DNA of 39,841 nt from Thermomucor indicae-seudaticae. Lineage: Eukaryota; Mucoromycota; Mucoromycetes; Mucorales; Lichtheimiaceae. The position numbers were made by a program, and so were the translations under genes. Position 1 is the stretch's first letter. Every line of letters begins with the position of its first letter. Under the pieces are notes generated by a model. It saw only the letters and a list, made by a program, of their open reading frames with translations, was not told the origin of the DNA and ran no database searches. The stretch spans positions 1 through 39,841 of the forward strand of contig JSYX01000312.1 of the NCBI GenBank assembly GCA_000787465.1. The letters are read 5' to 3'. Positions 24,891-35,720 of this stretch are shown one piece after another.

Positions 24891-25226
24891 GACCACCTAT
24901 GAGCCTGAAACCCAAGTCTTGGGACTTGGAATTCCAAAAGTTGAGCCAATAATCATCTGGAAGTGGTGGAAAAGGCTGATGCACTCTGTATCAATGATGC
25001 AAAATTGCTCGCTAGTAATGGGGGTGGGGAATATGAATAAGACAAAGGTGCGGGATATATGTCAATCTTGATGCAATGTCTTTACGACAGGTTTACGGAT
25101 TCTCGCGTTTTTTGGAAGACCACCTCCTGGTTGATTCCAGGACAGATATGATGGATCACCCAATGACCTATTAGCAAAACAGAAACCGGGAGTATAATAA
25201 GCATCCAATTACCCGCACATGTTGGC

Positions 25227-26580
25227 TTATTCATACCGTGGCTTTAAACAATGCTTGATACTAAATATCAAGCCCAACAAAAGACAGATACCACCAATAG
25301 CCATGTAAGTGATGGCCAGATTCGGATTATACCCGCCCAATGCCGAAGTAGTTGATATGACGAGCCACTTGGTACCTCCCCAGAGTGTGGTATTGAAATC
25401 TATCCATCCAGTCAGTCAGTCAGTCATGCTTTTTTATTTAAAGGAACCGTTACTTACTCAAGTCAACGGAAACGCGCCAGCGGCCTGCAGGCAGGTCCTC
25501 AGCGTCGTTTCGGCCCCAGATCTTGCGAAAGTCAGGTAAGGCCGCGACTCGCATCCATACCATAAAACTTTCATCCTGCGACAAATCCGGTGGTGGATAG
25601 GTATCATTATATCGACCGTTTGGGTATCGCAAGGCCCAGTTTGGAGGCGGAACAACGTCCGAAGCTGCATACTGAGTCTGACCATACTTGTCCTTGTCTG
25701 TTGGCCAGGCCAGACCCGATTTGCTAAAGGTATAGTTCATGTCAGAAGGTGCATTGACGGATGTAAGATCCGACCGGCTATCTATATGGGGGTCTGATCA
25801 GAAACTTGCAGTAGTAAACCTTGCCCTCTTTTACATACCATTAAACATGGAATTGGCAATCATGCCGCAGGGGAAAATGGGCGTGCCATCATCGGACATC
25901 CTCAAGGGCGCACAGTTACTACTTGGGGTTACGGCTTTACCGAGAAGTTGGCTAGCGTCGAAGCTGTTGATGTATTGTCGATGGTTTTGGTAAAAGTTTG
26001 TGAGACGGTAATATAACAGGACAGGAGCACGCATGGTTTGTGGCACAGTGAAATCGATAATGCATTGTTGGATCGTAAGGTTGTTTGGGTTGTTCCAGGA
26101 AGGATCCTGAAAGGCAGTCGAGTTCTGATAATGGAAAACAGGCGGTTCAAAGTCTGAATAATTGTTCTGCGGAAATTGGTAACTGTATTGATGGGGTGCT
26201 AGATAGACAGGATAAGAGTATCGGTAGCAGTGTGTATAATCGATCATGATCTCGTTCACCTAAAGTAAGGTTCTCGGTCAATGCATACAGGTTGTTGGGT
26301 AAACCGGAAAAGAAACGTTACATTGTTGTTCGACCAGTACAAGAGGCCGCCGATCGGCGTAAAGACGATGCCAATGATGAAAAAGGTTGGTAATGCAGTA
26401 TGGGGAGTAAGGACAGGTTGCCATGCTGGGAGTCGTTGTTGTCGAAAGGCACCATCTGCAGAGGCCGATTAGAAGCATAGCAGTAAGAGAGACAGAAAGC
26501 TGAAGAGAAGGCCAAGGAATTAAGCGTTTACCCATGGGTTTCCGGGATTTCTTTGGAGATGCCCCGTCATTATCCGTCAT
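25227..26580 (-). CDS. Cdc50/Lem3-family subunit of P4-ATPase lipid flippases
   Basis: Complement of exons 26532-26580, 26322-26455, 25839-26259, 25458-25793 and 25227-25399; 370 residues. Topology fits the family: a short cytosolic N-terminus, [15 protein letters not shown], membrane span 1 ([18 protein letters not shown]), a large extracytosolic loop with several N-glycosylation sites, and span 2 ([18 protein letters not shown]) with a short tail. Family blocks include INxxxIDYT-like [22 protein letters not shown] and [10 protein letters not shown]. Cdc50 proteins escort P4-ATPases from the ER and form the flippase that moves phosphatidylserine and phosphatidylethanolamine to the cytosolic leaflet in Golgi, endosomes and plasma membrane. 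The start at 26580 was preferred over an in-frame Met at 26655 because the family N-terminus is short. Which of the Cdc50/Lem3/Crf1 group it represents cannot be told. Confidence 0.92.
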
Positions 26581-27170
26581 CTTGTTAGTGGCAACAACAG
26601 AGATCAGGTCAGGTACAGAAACCGCTAGCAGGGCATAATCACGGGCCTCAGCCAATCACGTCCGTCAGCTCCAAAGCCGCGGGCAGGCTTGCCTTCTCTG
26701 GTTAACTCTTAAAGCCAGTGCCAGGTAATTTTCACCTTTCCACTAATTCGACGATCTCAGGGGCATACAGAGATTGATGATAGCTTATTAAAGCTGACTG
26801 ACAATGATTGACAGTATTCTTGTATTTGCTCCGAATTCCCTCGATCCCTTTCCTGACAAAACGTCATTATTAACAAAACATCATTTACTTGCTAGCTACG
26901 CTTATGTATATGTTTATTCAACCTGTAGTCTTAACCAAAGAAGGCATTCTGAGTTACCGAGCAGGCAGGCGTGCTTGACAGAAGCCACAGACACGGCGAA
27001 GTCATAATACGGTTTCATTCTCACGAATGAGAGAGCGAATAGCTTCCCGCTTTTAAAAGGAGGGTTTCGGGAAACTCTGGATGTTGTGCAACAACGGAAT
27101 AACTGCCCAATGTGAGAAATAAACCTTTTCTCTTTTCCCCCCCTCTTTCTTTATTGGGCCGACCCACAAT
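26581..27170. promoter_or_regulatory. Divergent promoter region of CDC50-like and MIOX genes
   Basis: The two genes start in opposite directions 590 bases apart. A C/T-rich tract (27126-27153) lies just before the MIOX start. No gene is seen; a 67-codon frame at 26804 has no support. Confidence 0.4.
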
Positions 27171-28082
27171 ATGCTGCAGCGGATTGCGGATACGGAAGAG
27201 ACTTTAGAGGTCTTTCTTTCCAAGGAGCATGACGAAACACGAAAGGCATTGTTTCGAAACTACGAAAAGGCGATCGTCAAGCAACCGAGCATTGCCTGGT
27301 TTTACAAGGAAAACCACGAACGGCAGACGTTGGAGCACGTTCTGGCGATGAAAGCCAAATACGGACGACTGGATAAGGCTTGGATGGGAGTCTGGGAGGT
27401 GCTCGAGATCATGGATGGCTTGGTGGACGACGCCGATCCAGATTCACATACCTCAGAATTCGTGCACGCGATCCAGACAGCAGAGATCGTTCGACGAGAC
27501 GGCCAGCCTCGATGGCTTATTCTGACGGCTCTGATTCATGACCTTGGGAAACTCCTTTACTTTATGGGCGAACCACAGTGGACTGTAACATACTTTCTAG
27601 TTTGACAAATCCACGGCACATCTTATGATCTGACCCAGAAACTTTTGTAGGTCGTTGGGGACACATTTCCTGTGGGATGTCGCTACGCAGACAAGATCGT
27701 ACACCGGGAGTTCTTTGCCAACAATCCCGACTTTTACGACGCTGTCTATTCTAGCCCCTTTGGTATCTACAAGCCCCACTGCGGCTTAGACAAGGTTCAC
27801 CTAAGTTACGGCCATGATGAGTACATGTACCAAGTCTGTAAAAAGTATCTGCCACCGGAGGCCCTGTTCATTATCCGGTATCACTCGTTCTATGCGTGTC
27901 ATACTGATGGCGAATACGCGTGGATGCTCAGCGGCAAGGACGTCGAAATGATGAAGTGGCTCAAGGCTTTCAGTCATTATGACCTCCACTCTAAAGCTCA
28001 GGAGCTGCCTGATCTTGATCTTGTCAAACCTTACTATCAGGAACTCATTGCAGAGTACTTTCCGCCCAAGATTGGGTGGTAG
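27171..28082 (+). CDS. MIOX: myo-Inositol oxygenase
   Basis: Exons 27171-27584 and 27651-28082 give 281 residues (human 285). It opens myo-inositol to D-glucuronate with O2 at a di-iron centre in the cytosol. All six iron ligands can be placed in the HD-fold: His in FVHAIQTAEIVRRDG, His-Asp in LIHDLGKLL, His in LSYGHDEYMYQV, His in IRYHSFYACH, and Asp in HYDLHSKAQELPD. The end FPPKIGW is close to the conserved FPxxxxW terminus. The 66-nt intron sits in a variable loop after GEPQW. HEM3 follows on the same strand 241 bases later, but nothing suggests co-transcription. Its presence means the fungus can probably use inositol as a carbon source; further pathway enzymes are not in the window. Confidence 0.96.
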
Positions 28083-28323
28083 TTTGGTTTATTGACATAC
28101 GTAATACCAAATGTACATATGGAAGCCTGTTTTCACTGCGTGTCCATTGTTGCCATTAGAGACTCCGCCCAAACATTGTCCTCTGTTCCTTTAACCTATC
28201 TGACTTCTCTATAAGCCGCGTCGAATCGGCTGAACATTTATTCGACAGTCCACGCATTACCATTTGCAATCCATACAGAAGCCTAGGCAGGGTTTTCCCA
28301 ACTAACAACAGATAGAAAGAAAC

Positions 28324-29444
28324 ATGGCAAACGGTCCGCAGACATTTACGATTGGTACACGGCGATCGCAGCTGGCAATGATACAGACGCACATTGTTCG
28401 GGATGCACTCGCCAAAGTCTATCCTGATTACGAGTTCAAGATTGAAGCCATGGCCACGACGGGCGACAAGATTCTCAATGTGGCGCTGAGCAAGATTGGC
28501 GAGAAGTCGCTGTTCACGAAGGAACTCGAAGTCGCGCTTCAGGACGGTCGTGTGGACTTTGTTGTCCATAGCCTAAAAGATCTCCCAACGACGCTACCCC
28601 CTGGGATGTTCCTTGGCGCAGTGATGGAGCGCGAAAACCCAAACGACGCCTTGGTGCTTTCGCCACGCTACGCTGGTCATACGCTCGCAACGCTCCCGGA
28701 AGGCTCGGTGGTTGGTACCAGCAGTCTTCGTCGTGTAGCTCAGTTGAAGCGCCGATACCCCAAACTTGTCTTTAAAGATGTGGTAAAGAAGCTGCAAATG
28801 GGAAAAGGGGAAAAAGGGATTTGCTCAAAACGTTTTCTTTTATTCGTTACCTTGGCTCTAGCGTGGCAACTTGTAAGTGAATCCGTCAGACTCGTGGAAC
28901 CGAGGAGCAGTGGGTCTAAGTCATATGTATCTATAGAAATACACGTCTCGCCAAATTGGATGACCCAGACGGCGAATACGCTGCCATTATTTTGGCAGTA
29001 GCAGGACTCACTCGATTAGGCATGAGCGACCGGATCGCGCATATTCTGGATCCCTCGGACTGCCTTCATGCAGTATCGCAAGGCGCTCTAGGTATCGAAT
29101 GCCGCGAAGACGACGAGCGTGCCCGGGCATTACTCGAAGGACTTAATCATCCTGAAACCCGAATCATGTGCATCGGTGAACGCGCCATGATGCGTACTCT
29201 GGAAGGTGGTTGCAGTGTTCCGATCGGCGTCAACTCAAGGATCGAGAACGAAAAGCTTCATCTTCGTGGTTTGGTCGCAAGTCTGGATGGACAGCAAGTG
29301 GTAGAATACGAAGACAACATATCGCTCGACGGTTTGGAGACGCTTCACGAAAAAGAAGCGGCAGCCACAGAGCTGGGTCGACGTGTGGCGAACAAGATGA
29401 TTGATTTGGGCGCTGGTGCCATTCTGAAAGAACTTGCTCATTAG
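28324..29444 (+). CDS. HEM3: Porphobilinogen deaminase (hydroxymethylbilane synthase)
   Basis: Exons 28324-28782, 28862-28872 and 28937-29444 give 325 residues. The enzyme joins four porphobilinogens into hydroxymethylbilane, the third step of heme synthesis. Motifs: [11 protein letters not shown] at the N-terminus, [14 protein letters not shown] with the catalytic Asp, [28 protein letters not shown], and the cofactor-binding Cys in [11 protein letters not shown]. The middle exon is only 11 nt and encodes RGN plus part of Leu. Without it the invariant VRGNLNTR motif is broken and the frame is lost, so both flanking introns are well supported (GTAAAG...CTAG and GTAAGT...ATAG). The stop is 131 bases from the stop of the convergent kelch-BTB gene. 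Confidence 0.97.
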
Positions 29445-29575
29445 AATCAGGACACTTGGACAACGATTTGCTTCTGGATTGGTAGATTCCCTTGTGTGCA
29501 AATGAAAAACAGCTATATACATGGTTATACTTAATGGTATATCTATCGCTCCGATGAAGGTGTGGGAGAGGGGTT

Positions 29576-31702
29576 TCATTTTCGGTTCTTGGATATGGTG
29601 GTTAACCAAGCGGACGGATTTCGAACAAGTTTGGAGGATGTGGATGGAGCAGGTTGTATCCTTGCGGGGTTCTTTGGTGGAGGAGGAGGAGGAGTAGAAG
29701 AGCGCGGCGCGGAAGGAGCTACATATGGAATGGAGACTCCCGCAAAGGCAGCACCACTGTACTGCTGTAGCAATTTTGAAAGCGGTTGATAGGTTGTTGA
29801 AGAGCTAGGTTCGACTTTTACGGCCGTTTGCTGCTGTCCCGCAACGGTAGTACCAGTATACTGCTGTAGCAATTTGGAAAGCGGTTGATGGGCTGTTGAC
29901 GAGCTTGGTTCGGCTTTTACAGCGGTCTGCTGCTGCTGCTGCTGTTGCTGTTGCTGTTGTTGTTGCTGCTCTTGTAGCTGTTGCCGGGTTGCTTGGTTAC
30001 GCTGCATCATCTTTTTCGCGTTGATCATGATTCGTAGAGCGCGAATCTGGAGCGAAGGGCAGTTGGCCAAGGTAGCAGTCTCATAAATCATGGGTGCCGT
30101 GGACATTTGGAGCATCTGGTGAAGTGAATGGACCGTCAACTGTTTGAGACGAGGGATATCAAACAGTTCCGACAGGATGAGGAGGCGAGACAGAACGTGA
30201 GGCTGATGCTGCTGGACAGTCGCGAGATGGTCGGTATAGATGAATTGGAGAAATCCTATCAGAATGTCGTAGGTGTCCGGAAACGTCAGCTGGTACGATA
30301 CATTGCAATCTGGATCCGCGAGTTTTTTGGGTGACAGCAGAGGTGCAAGGCGATAGTGTATGGATGGCCAGCGTCGGGCGAGTATCGATGAATTAGCTCG
30401 CATTTGGCGCTGATCAACCGTGATAATAGTGAGGTCCGACAGAGCTGGATTATTCAGAAGCGATAGGCCTGCTTCATGCAGTAGACCCTGGCCGTACGTC
30501 AGCAAGGGCGGCTTATAGATCCCAAATGCCTCAGTGTCTACCGTGATCATGTAGTTAAAGTGCGTGATGCGTTGCATGTGATCGTCCTGTATTGACCGTT
30601 CCAGGTGACCGAAAACAAGCAACTGGTTCCGATCTTCATACAGCAGTCCGCGTAACCACGATCCTTGTGCGAGCAGTGGTCCGGCATCCAGTCTCGTCCA
30701 TGCCATGGATACGACATTTAGTGCCCAAATATGAAATTGCTGGCTTTCAGGAGTGATGCATGGTCCAACCACAAGAAAATAATGTCCATAGGCAAATGCG
30801 GAAGGAGATCGCAACGCGGGAGGCGTTTGCTGCCTGCCGTTCGCCAAAGCCGCGCTATGGTCTGCGACGTCGATCAGCTGGCCTTTGGATGATATCGTAA
30901 TTTGGTGTAACGTCCTTCGCAAATCATTGAAATTGTAATTCGAGTAAGCAAAAACGGTCGAGACTGTTGTCCTCTGGCTTGCCAGGCCATCTTCATCCTC
31001 ATATTTATCAATGGGCGAACTAGGATAAGGTGAAGAAGATCGAGTTGACGGCGTCACGGTAATTGAGACGGGAGAAATTGCGGTTGCGGCAGTACGGTAG
31101 GTGCAATAATGCGCGTTTGTCGGGAACGGTGGACGCCAAAGGTTTCTCTTCAAGTCGTAAACCTGAATCTCGTCGATGTATCCAATGCCGATGTCTTGAC
31201 CTCCGAGCACTATTAGTTTGTCATTCGATATGTTGGCAATATGCGAGTACCGTGACCTTGGTGGATGTTCTGATTGTGATATTTGTAGGTGCTCCCAGCA
31301 CAGTTTCCTGCCACTGTCTTCAATACGAAGCGCGAAAAGATCATTCAGCGAGCGCAGACCGGTTGGCGATGCAGGGCTAACTGTCAGGCCGCCAAAGAAC
31401 ACGATCCTGTTGCCGTAACTATTAGCTGAATGAAAGTAGCGCGGAGGTGGTGGAGCGTTGGTTGGGGATATGCACGTCCAGGTCCTCGTCGTAAGTGACA
31501 GCACGTAAACCTTATTCAAGACCTCGGTAGACGCTTTTACTCGACCTCCGAACAGGTACAGTTTATCGCCCATTATGGTCGTCGAGGCACCGATAAGTGG
31601 CGGAGGGACATCGCCTGTACTCCGATAAAGCTTGGTTGTAAGGTCTGCAATGGATTTGGAAGTACTCATAGGACCTTTCGCGTTCGGCGAACGGGGGGGC
31701 AA
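29576..31702 (-). CDS. Kelch-repeat and BTB protein with polyglutamine region
   Basis: A single 708-residue exon, the only intron-free gene here. A second Met at residue 12 could also be the start. The N-terminal half is a kelch propeller: PPLIGASTTIMGDKLYLFGG, PPPPRYFHSANSYGNRIVFFGG, PPRSRYSHIANISNDKLIVLGG and later blades to about residue 350. A BTB domain follows (about 425-545: LSDLTIITVDQRQMRANSSI, FLQFIYTDHL, LLILSELFDIPRLKQL). Next come a Gln run and a tandem 33-residue duplication, then a Pro-rich tail. Kelch-BTB proteins often serve as Cul3 adaptors or scaffolds. The order kelch-then-BTB resembles fungal Mds3/Pmd1 and animal LZTR1-type proteins rather than KLHL proteins. The partner and pathway are not evident from the sequence. 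Confidence 0.85.
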   Translation of the reverse strand: MPPRSPNAKGPMSTSKSIADLTTKLYRSTGDVPPPLIGASTTIMGDKLYLFGGRVKASTEVLNKVYVLSLTTRTWTCISPTNAPPPPRYFHSANSYGNRIVFFGGLTVSPASPTGLRSLNDLFALRIEDSGRKLCWEHLQISQSEHPPRSRYSHIANISNDKLIVLGGQDIGIGYIDEIQVYDLKRNLWRPPFPTNAHYCTYRTAATAISPVSITVTPSTRSSSPYPSSPIDKYEDEDGLASQRTTVSTVFAYSNYNFNDLRRTLHQITISSKGQLIDVADHSAALANGRQQTPPALRSPSAFAYGHYFLVVGPCITPESQQFHIWALNVVSMAWTRLDAGPLLAQGSWLRGLLYEDRNQLLVFGHLERSIQDDHMQRITHFNYMITVDTEAFGIYKPPLLTYGQGLLHEAGLSLLNNPALSDLTIITVDQRQMRANSSILARRWPSIHYRLAPLLSPKKLADPDCNVSYQLTFPDTYDILIGFLQFIYTDHLATVQQHQPHVLSRLLILSELFDIPRLKQLTVHSLHQMLQMSTAPMIYETATLANCPSLQIRALRIMINAKKMMQRNQATRQQLQEQQQQQQQQQQQQQQTAVKAEPSSSTAHQPLSKLLQQYTGTTVAGQQQTAVKVEPSSSTTYQPLSKLLQQYSGAAFAGVSIPYVAPSAPRSSTPPPPPPKNPARIQPAPSTSSKLVRNPSAWLTTISKNRK
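29738..29936 (-). repeat. Tandem 99-bp (33-codon) duplication in the kelch-BTB gene
   Basis: Two adjacent copies encode units beginning QQQTAVK and containing EPSSST and QPLSKLLQQY. They differ at a few positions, mostly in the last residues of each unit (TGTTVAG versus SGAAFAG). The copy offset is 99 bases, judged from the shared TACTGCTGTAG at 29760 and 29859. Confidence 0.85.
29928..29970 (-). repeat. CAG/CAA polyglutamine tract in the kelch-BTB gene
   Basis: A run of CAG and CAA codons encodes about 14 glutamines directly before the duplicated units. Mixed codons suggest it is older or more stable than a pure CAG run. Confidence 0.9.
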
Positions 31703-32420
31703 ACAGGAGAAAAGGGACGCAGAGTGAGAGAGCGTGGTGAAAAATCTTTAGCTGGCCGACAATGGCTGTTCAACCAGTAGCCCAAAAATGGTTACGATGA
31801 TCATGGCTGAGCAACATTCTGTGTTCAACCACAATGCACCACTTTTAAAAGAGTGGCGTTTTTCTTTTCCTTCGCTGCTCTTTTCGTATATGTTACCGAA
31901 TATGAAAATAGTTACCCGGAAAAGCTATTAGTGTCTTCTTTAGGAAATGCGTACACTGTCCGAGTCGCAGTAATGTTGCTTGGTCAAGAATGACAGAGCG
32001 AAAGACACCCTGCTGGTATTATATTAATCGAGGAGAGACTGAGGTCTTCTTAACTGCGTTGGCAAAGGATAAGCGGCTTTTCATGATTATTGCAGCGTAG
32101 GTTTGCTCTTCGCGTCACAGAACACGGCGATAAATTGCATCAATCGCTCCAACTATTTTGCAGGATAAAGGGCCTTCGGTGCGTATCCATGGCTGCAAAG
32201 TGAACACATAGAGCCTGAGGCAATTCCCTGTATTGTCGGAGAAGGTGATAACTACCACCGCCAGTGGCGGATAACGCCAATCTGGTAGGACACCCAGATA
32301 ACCTGCAGCTTCTATCCGATTGACACTACCGTTTGATGGCGCCGATTGTGCTGCTTGGAAGAACGTAGGTGAGTGTTGATTGGTACCTTGGCCCTCACAG
32401 GTACTATGGCAATAAATGCG

Positions 32421-32454
<34 letters not shown>

Positions 32455-33624
32455 TGTCTCGGAAAATGCTTGTGGTGCTTTCTCTATGGAAACAGAATTA
32501 TGTAGTGGAAAGGTGGCTATGAATATAGGTCCTAGTCAGAAAAATAGCATCGCACGCATTTCCAAAATCAAAGAGCTACCCGACATTTTCTATGACATGG
32601 GTTCAATCTCATTCCAGCTGGCATCAATGGATGAAGCTTTGTTGTCTCGACTTTGTCATTGCAAGAACGAAAACGGTTGTCAAACTGGGTCAAGTTATGA
32701 ACAAGGTTAAAACCTGATTTCCATTGGTTCCACTTATGGCAATGATATCTATCACTGAAGCAAAGGGACAAAGGGGGGCCATAGCCAGCACGGTGTACAT
32801 CCGGAAGGTCATGCCAAGAAGATGCTTATTAATACAGTGGTCGTAGATAACGTTAGAGTCATGGATATCCTGCGACATTTGGTTCGTCATCATGTTTTGC
32901 GGCGACTCGCTTCCTGTTTCTGAAAAGCGCTTATATCTCGACGCGGTGGCATGCGTGTCTGCTTTTAAAAGCCTTTTAAAGAAAATGTACAAGCCAGGGA
33001 GCTGATATCGTCAGATATCTTGTTTTGGACAGAGAGTAGCAAGTACTCTTGGAAATGGATTAATAATTGGGTGTTCTGCATGGCAATCTCGGGCTCATCC
33101 GTTTCCATGACTGTAGATTAAACTGAGACAAAATTTTGGCGCAGAGTGAAATGGACGCGCGCTTGTAAAGTATACCGCGGATGAATTGTTCCCTCGGACC
33201 ATGTTACTCAGTGTTCCACTTTGATGATTAGTATGGTGCCGTCGGATTCGGCGATCCCTTTTCCCGGGTAAGCGAAGCGGCGACGCAGCCAGCATAATTC
33301 ACATGCTTTTTATTTTCTGTTTTTGTTTCTCTTGGGCCACTTTCACAGACTTAAACTCCTGTTCCTTGCATGTTTGATTGTTGGATACCTACTCAGCCCT
33401 TTTGCTTTTGCCTATGACGATACGTGCCCTGATCTGAGAGATAGATAGACAGCAAAGCCCAGCGGGGCAATATTTTTCCATTTCACGAAGTTTTCAGGTG
33501 GATGGATCTCCGATAGGGTTTGAAGGGTGCGCCGTCGAGATATAAAAGCGAAGAACATTCTGATCTCTTCGGATCAAAAAACCTTCGAAACACTTTCTTT
33601 TCTTCCCTTTTCCCCGGCTTACAA
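31703..33624. other. Intergenic region, no gene recognised
   Basis: About 1.9 kb between the kelch-BTB start and the transporter start. Short frames occur on both strands (for example minus 32690-32992), with no recognisable motif. It includes a TA microsatellite. The last 100 bases contain a C/T-rich leader (33590-33616) for the transporter gene. Confidence 0.4.
32422..32452. repeat. (TA)n microsatellite
   Basis: An uninterrupted run of about fifteen TA units in non-coding DNA. Confidence 0.95.
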
Positions 33625-35618
33625 ATGTCGAAGAACTTGGAGGCGGAGAGGATGAACTCTCCAACCAGCACCGTACCGTTTGACGACAATGAGCTGACGT
33701 TGGTGCCAGCACACCATGTTGATCTGGAAAAAGCGAGTTCCAAATTGGAGGACAACAACGAAAAACGTTCAGAGAATGATGGCAGTATGCTCGGACTTGA
33801 GAGGATAACGACAACACATACACGTAATTCTTCGATGCAAATAATCTGGATTTGATCTCGTGATCTGCTCACAACAGCGACAACGATAGGCATGGATGAG
33901 GCCAGCATTATCGAACCGCCACCTGAAAATCTTTCGGAATCAATCCCAGATGGAGGATACGGCTGGTACCGAATCGCATTTTTGCATAATGAAATGTCCC
34001 TGATTTTCGGATGGACTCATGATTTGTGCATTACCGAACCTTAGGGCGGTTGCGGCGGCAGGCTTTCTTAGCAATTTTGTTATGTTTGGAACTGCATCCA
34101 TTTGGGGCAAGTAAAAGATGCATGCAGACGTCGGGGAGCTTCTCCCGAAATTTTTCTGAAACTTAAAGTTAACCTAGATCTTTCTCGTCTTTTTTTTCGT
34201 AGGTGTCTTTTACCAAGCATATGCTACGTCGATCTTGCAAGGAAAAGCAACTACAACACAACTTATGGCGGTTGGATCCGTCACCAACATTGCCCTGAAT
34301 ATCTTCTCGCCCCTGGGTACTTTGCTGGTCCGCTTCGGGACTCGATTCACGTTTGCTTTTGGATCGATCTTGATGTGTCTCGGTATCATTCTGAGCGGGC
34401 TAAGTAGTCAAGTTTGGCACCTTTTTCTCACACAAGGTCTACTTCTTGGTTTGGGTGCTTCCTTTGTGTACATGGCAAGTATAAAGCAAAATGCTCAAGT
34501 GTAGTTTTCTTGATCTAATCCAAAGAAACTCAAGGCAGTGGCGTCGGTGATCCCTCAATGGTAAGAAAGAAACTATCCACGAAACCTGGCCAATGGCTGT
34601 TAAACTTGAAGTTCTTAGGTTTTCTACTAAAAGAGGTTTTGCCATGGGCATCTGTTCAGCAGGCACTGGATTAGGAGGTCTTGCTCTTAGTCCAATGGTA
34701 CGGAAAAGAGACTTATAATAGTAATAATTCATCCTGACGGCGATCGCGTAGGCCCATTCTTTGATCCAGAAATATGGCATTCCATGGGCATTCTATATCA
34801 TCGGCTTAATGGCTTTCGGCATCTGTGTCATTGGTACAATTATAGTGAAAGACCGTTTACCCAGGTCTTACCTCAAAGCGCAGCCGATCCGATTTCCTAT
34901 ACGATGGTCTTTGTTCAGAGATGTGGACTTTGTTCTCTGGCTGGCGGGTGCTATGATTGCCTTGGCAGGATACTTTCCGCCCTTGTTTTACATACCTAGT
35001 AAGTGCCCAATTCTTTTCCGTTTGCTTCTCCGTTTATACTAAGTGCTTGATGTTCAGGATACGCGGCTTCGATTGGTGTCAGCTCGTCCGATGCTTCCAA
35101 CATTTTGGCTGTCTTGTGTGCGATGAATGCCATTGGACGGCTGTCATTGGGTTTCGTTGCTGATCGGATAGGGCGCTTGAACATGTACATTATTACCGCC
35201 ATGCTGTCCGGTCTTTATTGCTATGTATTGTGGCCTTTTGCCAAGAGTTTTGGCGTATTACTTGCATTTGGCATCTTGTGGGGCTACACTTGTGGCATCT
35301 ATTACGCTTTGGTAAGTTGTGCTAGGACATAGAATAGGCGAGATTCTAAACCGCTGCTCTTTGCGCGCTCGGTAGGCTGCACCTATCACTGGTAACATTG
35401 TGGGAATGGACAGGCTGTCGGCTGGATTATCGACGCTGTTCATTTTCAGCGCTATCTCTGCTGTAAGCGCGCCGATCGCGACTGAGATACAGAACGCTAC
35501 ACCGGATAATGGCTTCATTGGGGTCCAAATGTTTTGTGGCTCGCTGTACATGTGCGGCGCACTCATCTGCTTGTGTCTCAAGGTCAGAAAGACCAAGTCT
35601 CTGTTTGCTGTCATCTAA
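33625..35618 (+). CDS. MFS transporter of the monocarboxylate (MCT) type
   Basis: Exons 33625-33823, 33878-33965, 34045-34106, 34203-34474, 34535-34560, 34619-34697, 34752-34998, 35058-35311 and 35376-35618; 489 residues. A hydrophilic N-terminus of about 90 residues precedes the MCT signature PDGGYGW at the first membrane helix. Twelve helices follow in two halves, with MFS loop motifs GTLLVRFGTR (loop 2-3) and GRLSLGFVADRIGR (loop 8-9). Family members carry monocarboxylates such as lactate or pyruvate, or other small organic acids, with protons; fungal members are often of unknown substrate. The frame is open upstream of 33625, but the ATG follows a pyrimidine-rich leader. Two introns (34107-34202 and 34475-34534) use GC donors, both GCAAGT. 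One exon is 26 nt. It is plasma-membrane or vacuolar by inference. Confidence 0.92.
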
Positions 35619-35691
35619 TGCAGCAAAAAAGTATATCAAGATTCTCACAAAGAGATATCACCAAGAGCTATTACACATTAATCATAATATG

Positions 35692-35720
35692 ATAATAATA
35701 ATAATAATAATAATAATAAT
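35692..35720. repeat. (ATA)n microsatellite
   Basis: A perfect ATA trinucleotide run about 75 bases after the MCT-type transporter stop, probably in or near its 3' UTR. Confidence 0.95.
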
